A stretch of DNA of 64,000 bases from Tabrizicola oligotrophica (GTDB lineage Bacteria > Pseudomonadota > Alphaproteobacteria > Rhodobacterales > Rhodobacteraceae), in the NCBI RefSeq assembly GCF_011008935.1, contig NZ_JAAIVJ010000001.1, positions 744,001 to 808,000 of the forward strand. Direction: 5' to 3'. How positions within the stretch are numbered: the first letter of the stretch is position 1; every line of letters begins with the position of its first letter. Shown here one piece after another: positions 1 to 7,325 of this stretch. The translations under genes and the position numbers were made by a program. Below the pieces are notes generated by a model. It ran no database searches. It saw nothing but the letters and a program-made list of their open reading frames with translations, and was not told the origin of the DNA.

Positions 1-237
1 GCGCACCACGGCGATATCGTCCCAATAGGCAAACTGGCTGCGGATCGCCTCGGTCGACTTCGGGTCGTTCTTCTGCATCCGGCCCAACGCGTCATCCGAC
101 AGCACCACGCCCCAGCCAAAGGTGTCATTGGCCTTGTTGCGTTCCAGCACGGTCACGTCATGGCTTGCATCGCGCAGCTTCATCGAGATGGCGAAGTAAA
201 GGCCAGCGGGGCCGCCCCCAAGGCAGAGAATCTTCAT
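1..237 (-). CDS. FAD monooxygenase of salicylyl-CoA 5-hydroxylase / 2-aminobenzoyl-CoA monooxygenase-reductase type (5' part only)
   Basis: Only the first 79 codons are present; the rest lies beyond the left edge. The protein starts MKILCLGGGPAGLYFA, a Rossmann GxGxxG FAD-binding turn, followed by 'VLERN' (end of the second strand) and 'TFGWGVVLSD', wording I associate with bifunctional salicylyl-CoA 5-hydroxylase and 2-aminobenzoyl-CoA monooxygenase/reductase enzymes. These flavoproteins hydroxylate and partly reduce an aromatic CoA thioester, after which beta-oxidation-like enzymes act on the ring. The crotonase and hydroxyacyl-CoA dehydrogenase transcribed divergently fit that role. The choice between salicylyl-CoA and anthraniloyl-CoA as substrate cannot be made from this fragment. 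Confidence 0.72.
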   Translation of the reverse strand, partial: MKILCLGGGPAGLYFAISMKLRDASHDVTVLERNKANDTFGWGVVLSDDALGRMQKNDPKSTEAIRSQFAYWDDIAVVR

Positions 238-287
238 GGCTTCCTCCAAAAGGCGCGTTTGAGTTGAGGTTGGCACCGCTCGAAAAC

Positions 288-305
288 AATTTCAAGCTTG
301 AAATT
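288..305. promoter_or_regulatory. 18-bp perfect palindrome, candidate operator in divergent promoter
   Basis: AATTTCAAGCTTGAAATT is a perfect inverted repeat lying between the divergent flavoprotein and enoyl-CoA hydratase genes. A second, imperfect copy of its right half follows at once (TTTCTATCTTGAAA, 304-317). Size and symmetry suit a MarR/winged-helix dimer, and two such regulators are encoded in this cluster. Assignment to either regulator is inference. Confidence 0.5.
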
Positions 306-347
306 TCTATCTTGAAAAATTTGTCGCAAGCCCGCAGAGTGCAGACC

Positions 348-1106
348 ATGGAACAGGTCATCATCGAGAACATGGGCGCCTGGGTGAAGATCACCCTGAA
401 CCGCCCCGAGGCGAAGAACGCGCTGAATACGGCCGTTCTGGCGCAAGTCGCGGCAACCCTGACGGATGCGGCGGCAGACCCCGCCATTCGCGCGGCGCTG
501 ATCTGCGGCGCAGAGGGCAATTTCGCCGCCGGGGCCGACATCGGCGAGATCGAAACCAAGACCGCAAGCGAAGGTGCGGTTGACCCGCGCAAAGGCCATT
601 GGGCCGCGATCCGCGCCTTCCCGAAGCCGCTGGTGGCGGCGGTGGACGGTTTCGCCCTTGGCGGTGGCCTTGAACTGGCCTTGATGGCCGACATGATCGT
701 GCTGGGGGCCGATGCCAAGCTTGGCCTGCCGGAAACCAGTCTCGGCCTCATTCCCGGTGCAGGCGGCGCGCAGCGGCTTTTGGCGCTGGCGGGCCGGGCG
801 CGGGCGACGCGGCTGGTTCTGGGTGGGGAAATCATTGACGCGGCAACGGCTTACGGCTGGGGCCTTGCCGGCTGGCTTGCCGATGGCCCCGCCCTGCCCG
901 AGGCCGAAGCCCTGATTGCACGGATGTGCAAACGCGCGCCGCTTGCCCTGCAGGCCGCCAAGGCCGCGCTGGTGCAGGGCGATGAGCAAGCTCTTGCCCT
1001 GTCGCAGGAGCGCGCGGCTTTCGAACGCCTCCTCGACAGCGCCGACAAGACCGAAGGCATCCGCGCCTTCCGCGAGAAACGCAAACCGGAGTTTCGGGGG
1101 CAATGA
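348..1106 (+). CDS. Enoyl-CoA hydratase/isomerase family protein
   Basis: A 252-residue crotonase-fold protein, typical length for the family. Both catalytic glutamates of true hydratases are present: E109 in GGGLELAL and E129 in GLPETSLG. The oxyanion-hole segment GNFAAGADI is at residues 57-65. The ATG at 348 begins the conserved N-terminus (MEQVIIENMG); upstream in-frame codons fall in the promoter region. The next gene follows with an ATGA overlap or 11 bases later, so the two are probably co-transcribed. Expected role: hydration of a 2-enoyl-CoA, here probably a ring-derived CoA thioester from the neighbouring flavoprotein reaction. The specific substrate is inferred from context. Confidence 0.85.
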   Translation: MEQVIIENMGAWVKITLNRPEAKNALNTAVLAQVAATLTDAAADPAIRAALICGAEGNFAAGADIGEIETKTASEGAVDPRKGHWAAIRAFPKPLVAAVDGFALGGGLELALMADMIVLGADAKLGLPETSLGLIPGAGGAQRLLALAGRARATRLVLGGEIIDAATAYGWGLAGWLADGPALPEAEALIARMCKRAPLALQAAKAALVQGDEQALALSQERAAFERLLDSADKTEGIRAFREKRKPEFRGQ

Positions 1107-1117
1107 ACGGGGGGCCA

Positions 1118-2230
1118 ATGACCACCATCGGAATCATCGGCCTTGGCACCATGGGCCTCGGCATCGCGCAGGTCTACGCCGCCGCCGGGTTCCCGGTAAT
1201 CGCCACCGATGCCCATGAGCCTGCCCGCGCCACCGCCCGCACCCGCATGGCCGAGGCGCTGCAAGCCCGCATCACCGCCGGCAAACTCACCGAGGCCGCC
1301 CGTGATGCGACGCTGGCCAACCTGACCGTCGTGGAAAGCCTTGCCGCCTTCGCCCCCTGCGATCTGGTGATCGAGGCCATCGTCGAGAAGCTGGAGGCGA
1401 AACACAGCCTCTTTGCCACGCTGGAGTCCATCGTCCGTCCCAACTGCATCCTCGCCACCAACACCTCCTCAATCCCGGTGCGCGACATTGCCAAGGGCCT
1501 TTCCCACCCCGACCGCGTGCTGGCGCTGCATTTCTTCAACCCGCCGACCGCGATGAAGCTGGTGGAGCTGGCACCGCATGCCAGAACCTTGAGAAATCGC
1601 ATCAGCTTCGCTCTGGAAATCTCTGAAAAAGCTGGAAAAACCGTCGTCGAATGCCCCGACCGTCCCGGCTTCATCGTCAACCGCTGCGCTCGGCCGTTCT
1701 ACGGCGAAGCGCTGGCACTGCTGGCCGAAGGCCGCTCGGCCTCCGACATCGACGCCGCGATGCTGGCCGCCGGCTACCGGCTCGGCCCCCTGTCGCTGAT
1801 CGACCTCATCGGCGCCGACATCAACCTTGCCGCGACTAAGGGCATGCACGCCGCCATGGGCAACCATCCGCGTTATCACGTCTTTGCCGCGCTGGCCGAT
1901 CAGGTCGCCAAGGGCCATCTCGGGCGCAAATCCGGGCAGGGCTTTCTGCACCCCGCCCAGCCCGGCCCCTCCCCAGCCGATGCCGCCGCGATTGCCCTGC
2001 GCATTGAGGCCACGCTCATCAACGAGGCGCATTGGCTCCTCAGCGAAGGCGGTACAACCGCCGAGGGCATCGACACCGCCATGAAGCTTGGCCTCAACTT
2101 CCCCCGCGGCCCCTTCGAGGCGCTGGCGCTCCACGGCCGCGAGGCGGTGCTGGCCACCCTCGCCGCCTTGCAGGCCGCCGCCCCCGATGCTTTGAGACCC
2201 CGCTACACCCCAGCCCCCGGATTGATCTGA
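1118..2230 (+). CDS. 3-hydroxyacyl-CoA dehydrogenase, NAD-binding
   Basis: A 370-residue protein of the 3-hydroxyacyl-CoA/3-hydroxybutyryl-CoA dehydrogenase family. The N-terminal Rossmann domain has GLGTMG at residues 8-13. The catalytic His lies in LHFFNPP, and 'PDRPGFIVNR' marks the join to the helical C-terminal domain. The start at 1118 is preferred because a run of six G lies just upstream and the conserved strand follows at once; an alternative ATG at 1103 overlaps the crotonase stop codon. The stop overlaps the next start (TGATG), indicating translational coupling. It would oxidise the hydroxyacyl-CoA made by the upstream hydratase. Confidence 0.86.
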   Translation: MTTIGIIGLGTMGLGIAQVYAAAGFPVIATDAHEPARATARTRMAEALQARITAGKLTEAARDATLANLTVVESLAAFAPCDLVIEAIVEKLEAKHSLFATLESIVRPNCILATNTSSIPVRDIAKGLSHPDRVLALHFFNPPTAMKLVELAPHARTLRNRISFALEISEKAGKTVVECPDRPGFIVNRCARPFYGEALALLAEGRSASDIDAAMLAAGYRLGPLSLIDLIGADINLAATKGMHAAMGNHPRYHVFAALADQVAKGHLGRKSGQGFLHPAQPGPSPADAAAIALRIEATLINEAHWLLSEGGTTAEGIDTAMKLGLNFPRGPFEALALHGREAVLATLAALQAAAPDALRPRYTPAPGLI

Positions 2231-3354
2231 TGTCTGACGCCTATTTCCTCTATCACTCCATCGGCATGTATCCCGGCAAGGACGCCGACCTCGCCCGCGC
2301 GCTGAGCGCCTTCGCGCAGGTCTGGGGCAAGCCCGATGACAGCCAGTGGGGCCATGTCCTGCCGCTGCGCGCCCGCTTCATCGACCGCTGGCGCGCCATC
2401 CTGAACGCCGCGCCGAACACGGTAACGACTTTCGAAAACGTCACCTCGGCCTTTCACAGCCTGCTCCTGTCGCTGCCTGCCGGCCATTTGCAGGGCAAAA
2501 CGGTTCTGGTCGGCGCCGATTGCTTTCCCTCGAACCATTTCCTCCTGAACGGCATGGCGGCGCGTCACGGCTTCACCCTGAAGACCGTCCCCTTCCGCCA
2601 GGGCGCCGCCCATGTCGAGGACGAGGATTTCCTTGACGCCTGGACGCCCGATGTCGGCCTCGCGCTCCTCACCTGGGTCTCCTCCACCACCTCGCACCGC
2701 ATCAACCTGCCGGCGATGGTGGCCCATGGCCGCCGCATGGGCAGCCTGATCGGGGTGGATGTCACCCAAGGCGTCGGCCTCATCCCCTTCGACGTCCACG
2801 CGCCGGAGGTCGATTTCGCCGTCACCACCTCGCTCAAATGGATGTGCGGCACGCCCGGCGCCGGCATCCTTTACGCCTCGCCCCGCCTGACGCCGCATCT
2901 GACCCCGGAGCTGCGCGGCTGGTTCAGCCAGGAAAACCCCTTCAACTGGGACATCACGAACTTCACCTATGCCCCCGACATCCGCCGCTTCGACAATGGC
3001 ACGCCCTCGTGCCTGTCGGCGCTGGCCAGCCTGCCGGCGATGGACTGGCACGCAGGTCAGGACCACGGCGCGATCCTCGCCCATAACCGCCACCTGACGG
3101 CGCAGCTTTTCACCCTGGCCGATGATCTTGCCCTGCCCCCGCTCACGCCGCGCGCCGAGGGCAAACGCGGCGGCTCGGTCATGCTGCGCCTGCCCGAGAG
3201 CCACCCGGCCGGCGCTGTGGTGGCCGCCCTGCGCGCGCAAGGCATCACCAGCGACAACCGCAGCCAGACCCTGCGCCTGTCTCCCGGCATCATCACCAGC
3301 GAAGCGGGCGTCTCGCGGCTGCACAGGGCGCTGGCGCAGATCCTGCGCGGCTGA
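2230..3354 (+). CDS. PLP-dependent class V aminotransferase-fold enzyme, kynureninase-like
   Basis: A 374-residue fold-type I PLP enzyme. K203 in TTSLKWMCGTPGAG is the expected Schiff-base lysine, and 'GVDVTQGVG' about 20 residues earlier holds the Asp that contacts the pyridine nitrogen. The class V branch includes kynureninase (kynurenine to anthranilate plus alanine), cysteine desulfurases and isopenicillin-N epimerase-like proteins; kynureninase-like is the best contextual fit because the neighbours handle an aminobenzoyl-CoA-type intermediate. It is the third gene of a tightly coupled operon (1-bp overlap with the dehydrogenase). The exact reaction is not shown by the sequence. Confidence 0.7.
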   Translation: MSDAYFLYHSIGMYPGKDADLARALSAFAQVWGKPDDSQWGHVLPLRARFIDRWRAILNAAPNTVTTFENVTSAFHSLLLSLPAGHLQGKTVLVGADCFPSNHFLLNGMAARHGFTLKTVPFRQGAAHVEDEDFLDAWTPDVGLALLTWVSSTTSHRINLPAMVAHGRRMGSLIGVDVTQGVGLIPFDVHAPEVDFAVTTSLKWMCGTPGAGILYASPRLTPHLTPELRGWFSQENPFNWDITNFTYAPDIRRFDNGTPSCLSALASLPAMDWHAGQDHGAILAHNRHLTAQLFTLADDLALPPLTPRAEGKRGGSVMLRLPESHPAGAVVAALRAQGITSDNRSQTLRLSPGIITSEAGVSRLHRALAQILRG

Positions 3355-3356
3355 GC

Positions 3357-3379
3357 CTTTCATACTGGCCCAAATATCC
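3357..3379 (+). repeat. Dispersed intergenic repeat, AAATATCC type
   Basis: The pattern is CTTTCATACTGG followed by CCCAAATATCC. Related copies occur at 15682-15707 (opposite orientation), 23245-23276 and 27282-27310. Here it sits between the convergent ends of the PLP enzyme and the winged-helix regulator. Confidence 0.45.
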
Positions 3380-3397
3380 ATGCAACGCCGGCCGCGC

Positions 3398-3952
3398 TCA
3401 CCCCCGCCGGTGGGTCGCGGCCACGCGGGCGATCTCCTCATAGACGCCGGACAGCAGGTTCAGCGTCCGCCCCGCCTCGGCCAGCCGCTGGGCAAAGCCC
3501 GGCATGTCGGCGATCTCGGCGAGCAGCAGCTTGCGCCGCAAGACCGCGTAATCGTCGGTGACCCGGCGCCCCTCTTCGGTGCAGTCATAGGTCACGCCCG
3601 ACCGCCCCGCGCCCTGCCGCAGGATCAGCCCGGCGCCCAGAAGCTTGCGCAGCGAATACTGGATGTTCGGCACGTCGTCGCGGTTCATCAGCCGGGCGAT
3701 TTCCTTCAAGGATTTCGGCCGGTCGTTCATCCGGATGATGTGCAGCATGGCGTTTTCCGGCCCGGTCGCCGCCAGATCGCAGACGCTGGCAAGGCATTCC
3801 GACTGCCAGCGCCCGAATCCCTCGAAGGCCCGCATCAGCGCGAATTCCAGCTCGGTCGTGTCGACCTCGGCCGCTGACTGCGCAAGGTGCCAGCGCCGGT
3901 CCAAAGCGGCATCTCCGGTATTTGTTTGAGTTTGAACGATTTTCTTCGCCAT
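3398..3952 (-). CDS. Winged-helix MarR-like transcriptional regulator
   Basis: A 184-residue protein with a central winged-helix region: 'PKSLKEIARLMNRDDVPNIQYSL' supplies the helix-turn-helix and 'LRQGAGRSGVTYDCTEEGRRV' the wing. Helical arms lie on both sides, as in MarR-type dimers. The ATG at 3952 is preferred (GGGGCGG upstream); an in-frame ATG at 3964 is possible. It is divergent from the flavin monooxygenase gene, with a 119-bp spacer carrying a motif shared with the first promoter of the cluster (see 4010-4029). That suggests autoregulation and control of the catabolic genes, which is inference. Confidence 0.75.
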   Translation of the reverse strand: MAKKIVQTQTNTGDAALDRRWHLAQSAAEVDTTELEFALMRAFEGFGRWQSECLASVCDLAATGPENAMLHIIRMNDRPKSLKEIARLMNRDDVPNIQYSLRKLLGAGLILRQGAGRSGVTYDCTEEGRRVTDDYAVLRRKLLLAEIADMPGFAQRLAEAGRTLNLLSGVYEEIARVAATHRRG

Positions 3953-4009
3953 GCACCGCCCCATTCGTCAAAGGCCAACCTGCCTTGGGAAAACCGTTGA
4001 CGCAAAGGG

Positions 4010-4029
4010 TTTTTAAGATAGACTTTCAA
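4010..4029 (-). promoter_or_regulatory. Motif shared with the enoyl-CoA hydratase promoter
   Basis: The minus strand reads TTGAAAGTCTATCTTAAAAA. At 298-319 the plus strand carries TTGAAA-TT-TCTATCTTGAAAAA, the same elements with one base more spacing. Both sit in divergent intergenic regions of the cluster, and the copy here lies directly upstream of the winged-helix regulator. A shared operator or activator site is plausible. Confidence 0.45.
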
Positions 4030-4071
4030 TCATAAAATAAAACCAAACCTCCAACAGACAGGGAACCGACC

Positions 4072-5163
4072 ATGACACAGAACCGGATGCTTTCCGGCGG
4101 CTTCAAGCTGGGCACCTTTTCGACGAACTGCTCGTCGGGGATGACCCCCACCCAGGCGAAAGAGCGCTGGGTGAACTCCTGGGACAACAACCTTGCGCTG
4201 GCCAAGCTGCTCGATGCGGCAGGGATCGACTTCATGCTGCCGATCGCGCGCTGGATCGGCTATGGCGGGCCGACCGACTTTCACGGCGGCGTGCTGGAGA
4301 CGATGACCTGGGCGGCGGGGCTGCTGGCCGCGACCAAGGACATCTCGGTCTTCGCCACCATCCACACCTCCGCCAACCATCCGGTGGTGATCGCCAAGCA
4401 GATCGCCACCATCGACCAGATCGGCCGCGGCCGCGCCGGGCTGAACATCGTCGCCGGCTGGAACAAGCCGGAATACGAGGCGCTGGGGTTGAGCCTGCCC
4501 GATGACCATGAAACCCGCTATGGCTATGCGCAGGAATGGTATGACCTGATCCGCAAGATCTGGGCCTCGGACAGCCATTTCGACTGGAACGGGACCTATT
4601 TCAAGGGCATCAAGGGGCTGAAGGGCGATCCGGCGCCGCTGCGCGGCTCGGTTCCCGTCATCAATGCCGCAGGCTCGCCGCAGGGCCGCGAGTTCGCCAC
4701 CGACAACGCCAATTTCCTGTTCACGCCCGCCATCGACCTTGGCCGCTCGAAAGAGGAAATCGCCGCGCTCAAGGCGCAGGCCAAGGCCAAGAATCGCGAG
4801 GTGGGCGTGCTGACCTTCTCCCATGTCGTCTGCCGCCCGACCGAGAAGGAGGCGCGCGAATATGTCCGCTACATCGTCGATGAAAACGCCGATTGGGAGG
4901 CCACCGACAACCTTATCCGCCTTCAACTGGCGCATGCGCTCTCGTTCCCCCATGATCTTCTGACCCAGATCCGCTTTGGCATGGCCCTCGGCCACGGCGG
5001 CTTTCCGTTGATCGGCACCCCCGATCAGGTGGCCGCGGGGCTGGTCGCGCTGCACGAGGCGGGTTTTGGCGGCACCACGCTCTCCTTCGTCGACTATGTG
5101 AAGGAATTCCCCTATTTCGCCGAAGAAGTTCTGCCGCGCCTGACCAAGGCCGGCATCCGCTAA
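4072..5163 (+). CDS. LLM-class flavin-dependent monooxygenase, RutA-like
   Basis: A 363-residue protein of the bacterial luciferase-like (F420/FMN TIM-barrel) class, the same length as the pyrimidine ring-opening monooxygenase RutA. The pattern 'IARWIGYGGPTDFHGGVLETMTWAAGLLAAT', then 'QIATIDQIGRGRAGLNIVAGW' and 'EYEALG', follows RutA, SfnG and SsuD-type enzymes. These use reduced FMN from a partner reductase to insert oxygen and cleave C-N, C-S or C-C bonds. The flavin reductase gene follows 36 bases later. No other rut genes are present, so a pyrimidine role is unlikely; attack on a heteroaromatic ring or amide intermediate of this cluster is my inference. The start has an acceptable upstream AGGGAA. 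Confidence 0.82.
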   Translation: MTQNRMLSGGFKLGTFSTNCSSGMTPTQAKERWVNSWDNNLALAKLLDAAGIDFMLPIARWIGYGGPTDFHGGVLETMTWAAGLLAATKDISVFATIHTSANHPVVIAKQIATIDQIGRGRAGLNIVAGWNKPEYEALGLSLPDDHETRYGYAQEWYDLIRKIWASDSHFDWNGTYFKGIKGLKGDPAPLRGSVPVINAAGSPQGREFATDNANFLFTPAIDLGRSKEEIAALKAQAKAKNREVGVLTFSHVVCRPTEKEAREYVRYIVDENADWEATDNLIRLQLAHALSFPHDLLTQIRFGMALGHGGFPLIGTPDQVAAGLVALHEAGFGGTTLSFVDYVKEFPYFAEEVLPRLTKAGIR

Positions 5164-5199
5164 GCGGCCCGGCGCGCAACAGGTTCACAGGAGACCACC

Positions 5200-5688
5200 A
5201 TGACCGACCAGCCAGATGCCAAATCCTTTCGGGACGCCATGCGGGCCTTTGTCGGCAATTGCTCGGTGCTGACCGTCGGGGCATGCGATGAGGCCACCGG
5301 GCTGGTGGTCACCTCGGGCATCTCGCTTTCGGCGGACCCGGCGCTGATCCTCGCCTGCGTCAACCGCACCTCTTCCAGCTGGCCGCTGTTCTCCCCCGGG
5401 GCGGCCTTTGGCTGGTCCTCGCTCGGCGCCGCCCATCAGGGTGTCGCCGAGCGGTTTTCCGGCTTTGGCGGGGTGAAGGGCCCGGCGCGCTATGCGGGGG
5501 CCGACTGGGAAAGCGTCGCGGGGGCGCAGCTGCTGGTCGGGGCGCCCACGGCCTTTGCCTGCACCGTCGACGAAAAGATCGACCGCGCCACCCATTCCAT
5601 CATCATCGGCCGCATCCATGCCATTCGCACGGCGCCCGAAACCGGCGCGCTGATCTACTGGAACGGCCAGTATCGCAGCCTGAGCTAA
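5200..5688 (+). CDS. Flavin reductase (RutF/HpaC-like), partner of the flavin monooxygenase
   Basis: A 162-residue small flavin reductase. 'VLTVGACDEATGLVVTSGISLSADPALILACVNRTSSSW' is the split-barrel flavin-binding core of this family, and 'ATHSIIIGRIHAIR' the conserved C-terminal strand pair. It would use NAD(P)H to supply reduced FMN to the monooxygenase encoded immediately upstream. An AGGAG lies about 10 bases before the ATG. It ends convergently against the iorB-like gene. Confidence 0.85.
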   Translation: MTDQPDAKSFRDAMRAFVGNCSVLTVGACDEATGLVVTSGISLSADPALILACVNRTSSSWPLFSPGAAFGWSSLGAAHQGVAERFSGFGGVKGPARYAGADWESVAGAQLLVGAPTAFACTVDEKIDRATHSIIIGRIHAIRTAPETGALIYWNGQYRSLS

Positions 5689-5757
5689 GCAGAGCGGCTG
5701 CGCCGCAAGCTTGCAAGCAAGGCTCTGGCCTGCGGCCAACCGCCTTGCGGCAGAGGG

Positions 5758-5787
5758 GGCCGTCGGAAGGGCCTGCTTCCGCCGGCC
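5758..5787. terminator. Imperfect hairpin between convergent genes
   Basis: GGCCG-T-CGGAAG pairs with CTTCCG-C-CGGCC around a six-base loop (11 bp, one mismatch). It sits between the flavin reductase and the end of the iorB-like gene and could end transcription in both directions. There is no U-tract. Confidence 0.4.
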
Positions 5788-7325
5788 TACAGGAAACTGC
5801 GGATGGTGGCGATGGCGCCGTCGAGCGCCTTGCCCTCTTCGTCCTTGAGCGCCGCTTCGCGCAGGCGGGCAGCCCATTGCGGTGCGTCGTCGCGGTCTTT
5901 CACCAGCGCGATCGCTGTCAGCACCCGGTCGAACTTGGACAGCCCGCGGGCGTGGGTGTCGGAGTAGCCCTTGACCAGCCGCCGGCAGCGGATGACTTCG
6001 ACGGCAAGGTCGTAGTTCTGCGGCAGGTAGCCCATGGCGGTCGCGAGCCAGCGGTCGAGATGCGCCTGTTCTTCGGCATGGCGCAGGGTTTTCAGCCGCC
6101 AGCCCTTCAGCCCGCCCAGAACATGCAGCATCAGAAAGCCGCGCAGGCTGTCGGTGCGCAGGCGGCGGCCCTTGTTGAACAGCCGGTCCACCAGCGCCAT
6201 GCGATCGGTGTTGGCCGCCCAACGCGCGCCCATCTTCGCCGGCAGCAGCGAGACCAGCTCCTCGGCGCGCGGGTGCAGGAATTCGGTGACTTGCATCACG
6301 TTCCTGTCCTTGGCGCCCATCTCGCGGGAAATCCGCGCCATGCGGCCGGCGCGCGTCTTCTGGTCGGCGACGCGGATGATGTCGTCATAGGCCATGGCAT
6401 TGGCGATGTATTTTGCCGCCTCGCGCGTCAGGTCAAAGGGCGCGCGGTCAGCGGCAAGCACGGTTTCGACGCGGGTCAGGTAGGCGCGGCCATAGGCAAG
6501 ATCCTGAAACTCCACCACCTTCTTCAGCCCGGCCCCGGCCATGGCGGCGGCCTCGCCCGGCAGGCGGGCAGCGCGGGCTTCGAGCGCCTGCCAGTCGGCC
6601 ATGAGCCTTGCCGGGCCTCTGGCCGTCCCCGGTTTGGGTTTCTCTGCGGCGGCCACCGGGGCCGCAGCCCCCTCCTGCGCCGCCTTGTAGCCGACGTCAA
6701 AGGCCCGCAGCGAGGGTTCCACCCCCTTGCCGCCGGCGCGGATCGCGGCCTCGAAGGCCGCGCGCGGGAAAGGCAGCGCTTCGGATCCTGCAAGGGCGCC
6801 GAAGAGGCTGGCGGAGATCACCGAGCCGGCCTTGAGCGCGAGCGCGTCGAAATCGGCGGCGATCAGGCGGCGGGCGGCGACCTCGGCGGCGGCCATCACC
6901 TCGGCGGAGGAGGCGATGCCGTCGCCCGGCACCATCTTTTCCGAAACCGCCAGCGCCCGGTGGGTGGAGGTGATGAGCGTGGTGCGGTCGGGGGTGACGA
7001 AGCCGCGCAGGATCGAGCGGCCGGCCTCCATCATCTCGGCCGTAATCATGATGTCGACATCGCCCGCAGCCGGCATCAGCGAGAAGATCGGCGTACCGGC
7101 GCCTGCTGGGGCCATCTCGACATAATAGACCGTCGCGCCAGTGCGCTGCGCCACCCCGGCGACGGAGGTTGCCTGCGCGGCATAGCCATTGGCGCGGGCA
7201 AGATCCTCGATCCAGCCGGTCAGGACGCCACCGCCCTGCCCGCCCACGGCCAAGAGCGCCAGCTTGATGATGCCGCCCATCTTCGGGTCTTGCGGGCGGG
7301 GGTCCAGGGCCTGATGCAGGGTCAT
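5787..7325 (-). CDS. iorB: Indolepyruvate ferredoxin oxidoreductase, beta (gamma-type) subunit with DUF6537-like extension
   Basis: A 512-residue protein, much longer than the roughly 200-residue archaeal IorB. Residues 1 to about 200 ('ALLAVGGQGGGVLTGWIEDLA', 'AQATSVAGVAQRTGATVYYVEM') form the 2-oxoacid:acceptor oxidoreductase gamma domain. The remainder ('VVEFQDLAYGRAYLTRVE', 'KGYSDTHARGLSKFDRVL') matches the proteobacterial C-terminal extension. It overlaps the iorA stop by four bases, so the subunits are made together. The complex oxidatively decarboxylates aryl pyruvates such as indolepyruvate or phenylpyruvate to aryl-acetyl-CoA. It is the last gene of a four-gene minus-strand operon with iorA, a MarR gene and a FAD oxidoreductase. 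Confidence 0.85.
   Translation of the reverse strand: MTLHQALDPRPQDPKMGGIIKLALLAVGGQGGGVLTGWIEDLARANGYAAQATSVAGVAQRTGATVYYVEMAPAGAGTPIFSLMPAAGDVDIMITAEMMEAGRSILRGFVTPDRTTLITSTHRALAVSEKMVPGDGIASSAEVMAAAEVAARRLIAADFDALALKAGSVISASLFGALAGSEALPFPRAAFEAAIRAGGKGVEPSLRAFDVGYKAAQEGAAAPVAAAEKPKPGTARGPARLMADWQALEARAARLPGEAAAMAGAGLKKVVEFQDLAYGRAYLTRVETVLAADRAPFDLTREAAKYIANAMAYDDIIRVADQKTRAGRMARISREMGAKDRNVMQVTEFLHPRAEELVSLLPAKMGARWAANTDRMALVDRLFNKGRRLRTDSLRGFLMLHVLGGLKGWRLKTLRHAEEQAHLDRWLATAMGYLPQNYDLAVEVIRCRRLVKGYSDTHARGLSKFDRVLTAIALVKDRDDAPQWAARLREAALKDEEGKALDGAIATIRSFL

Noticed and set aside
4072-5688. A pyrimidine (Rut) degradation operon
   Set aside because: Only RutA-like and RutF-like proteins are found; the isochorismatase-like, aminoacrylate and transport genes are missing.
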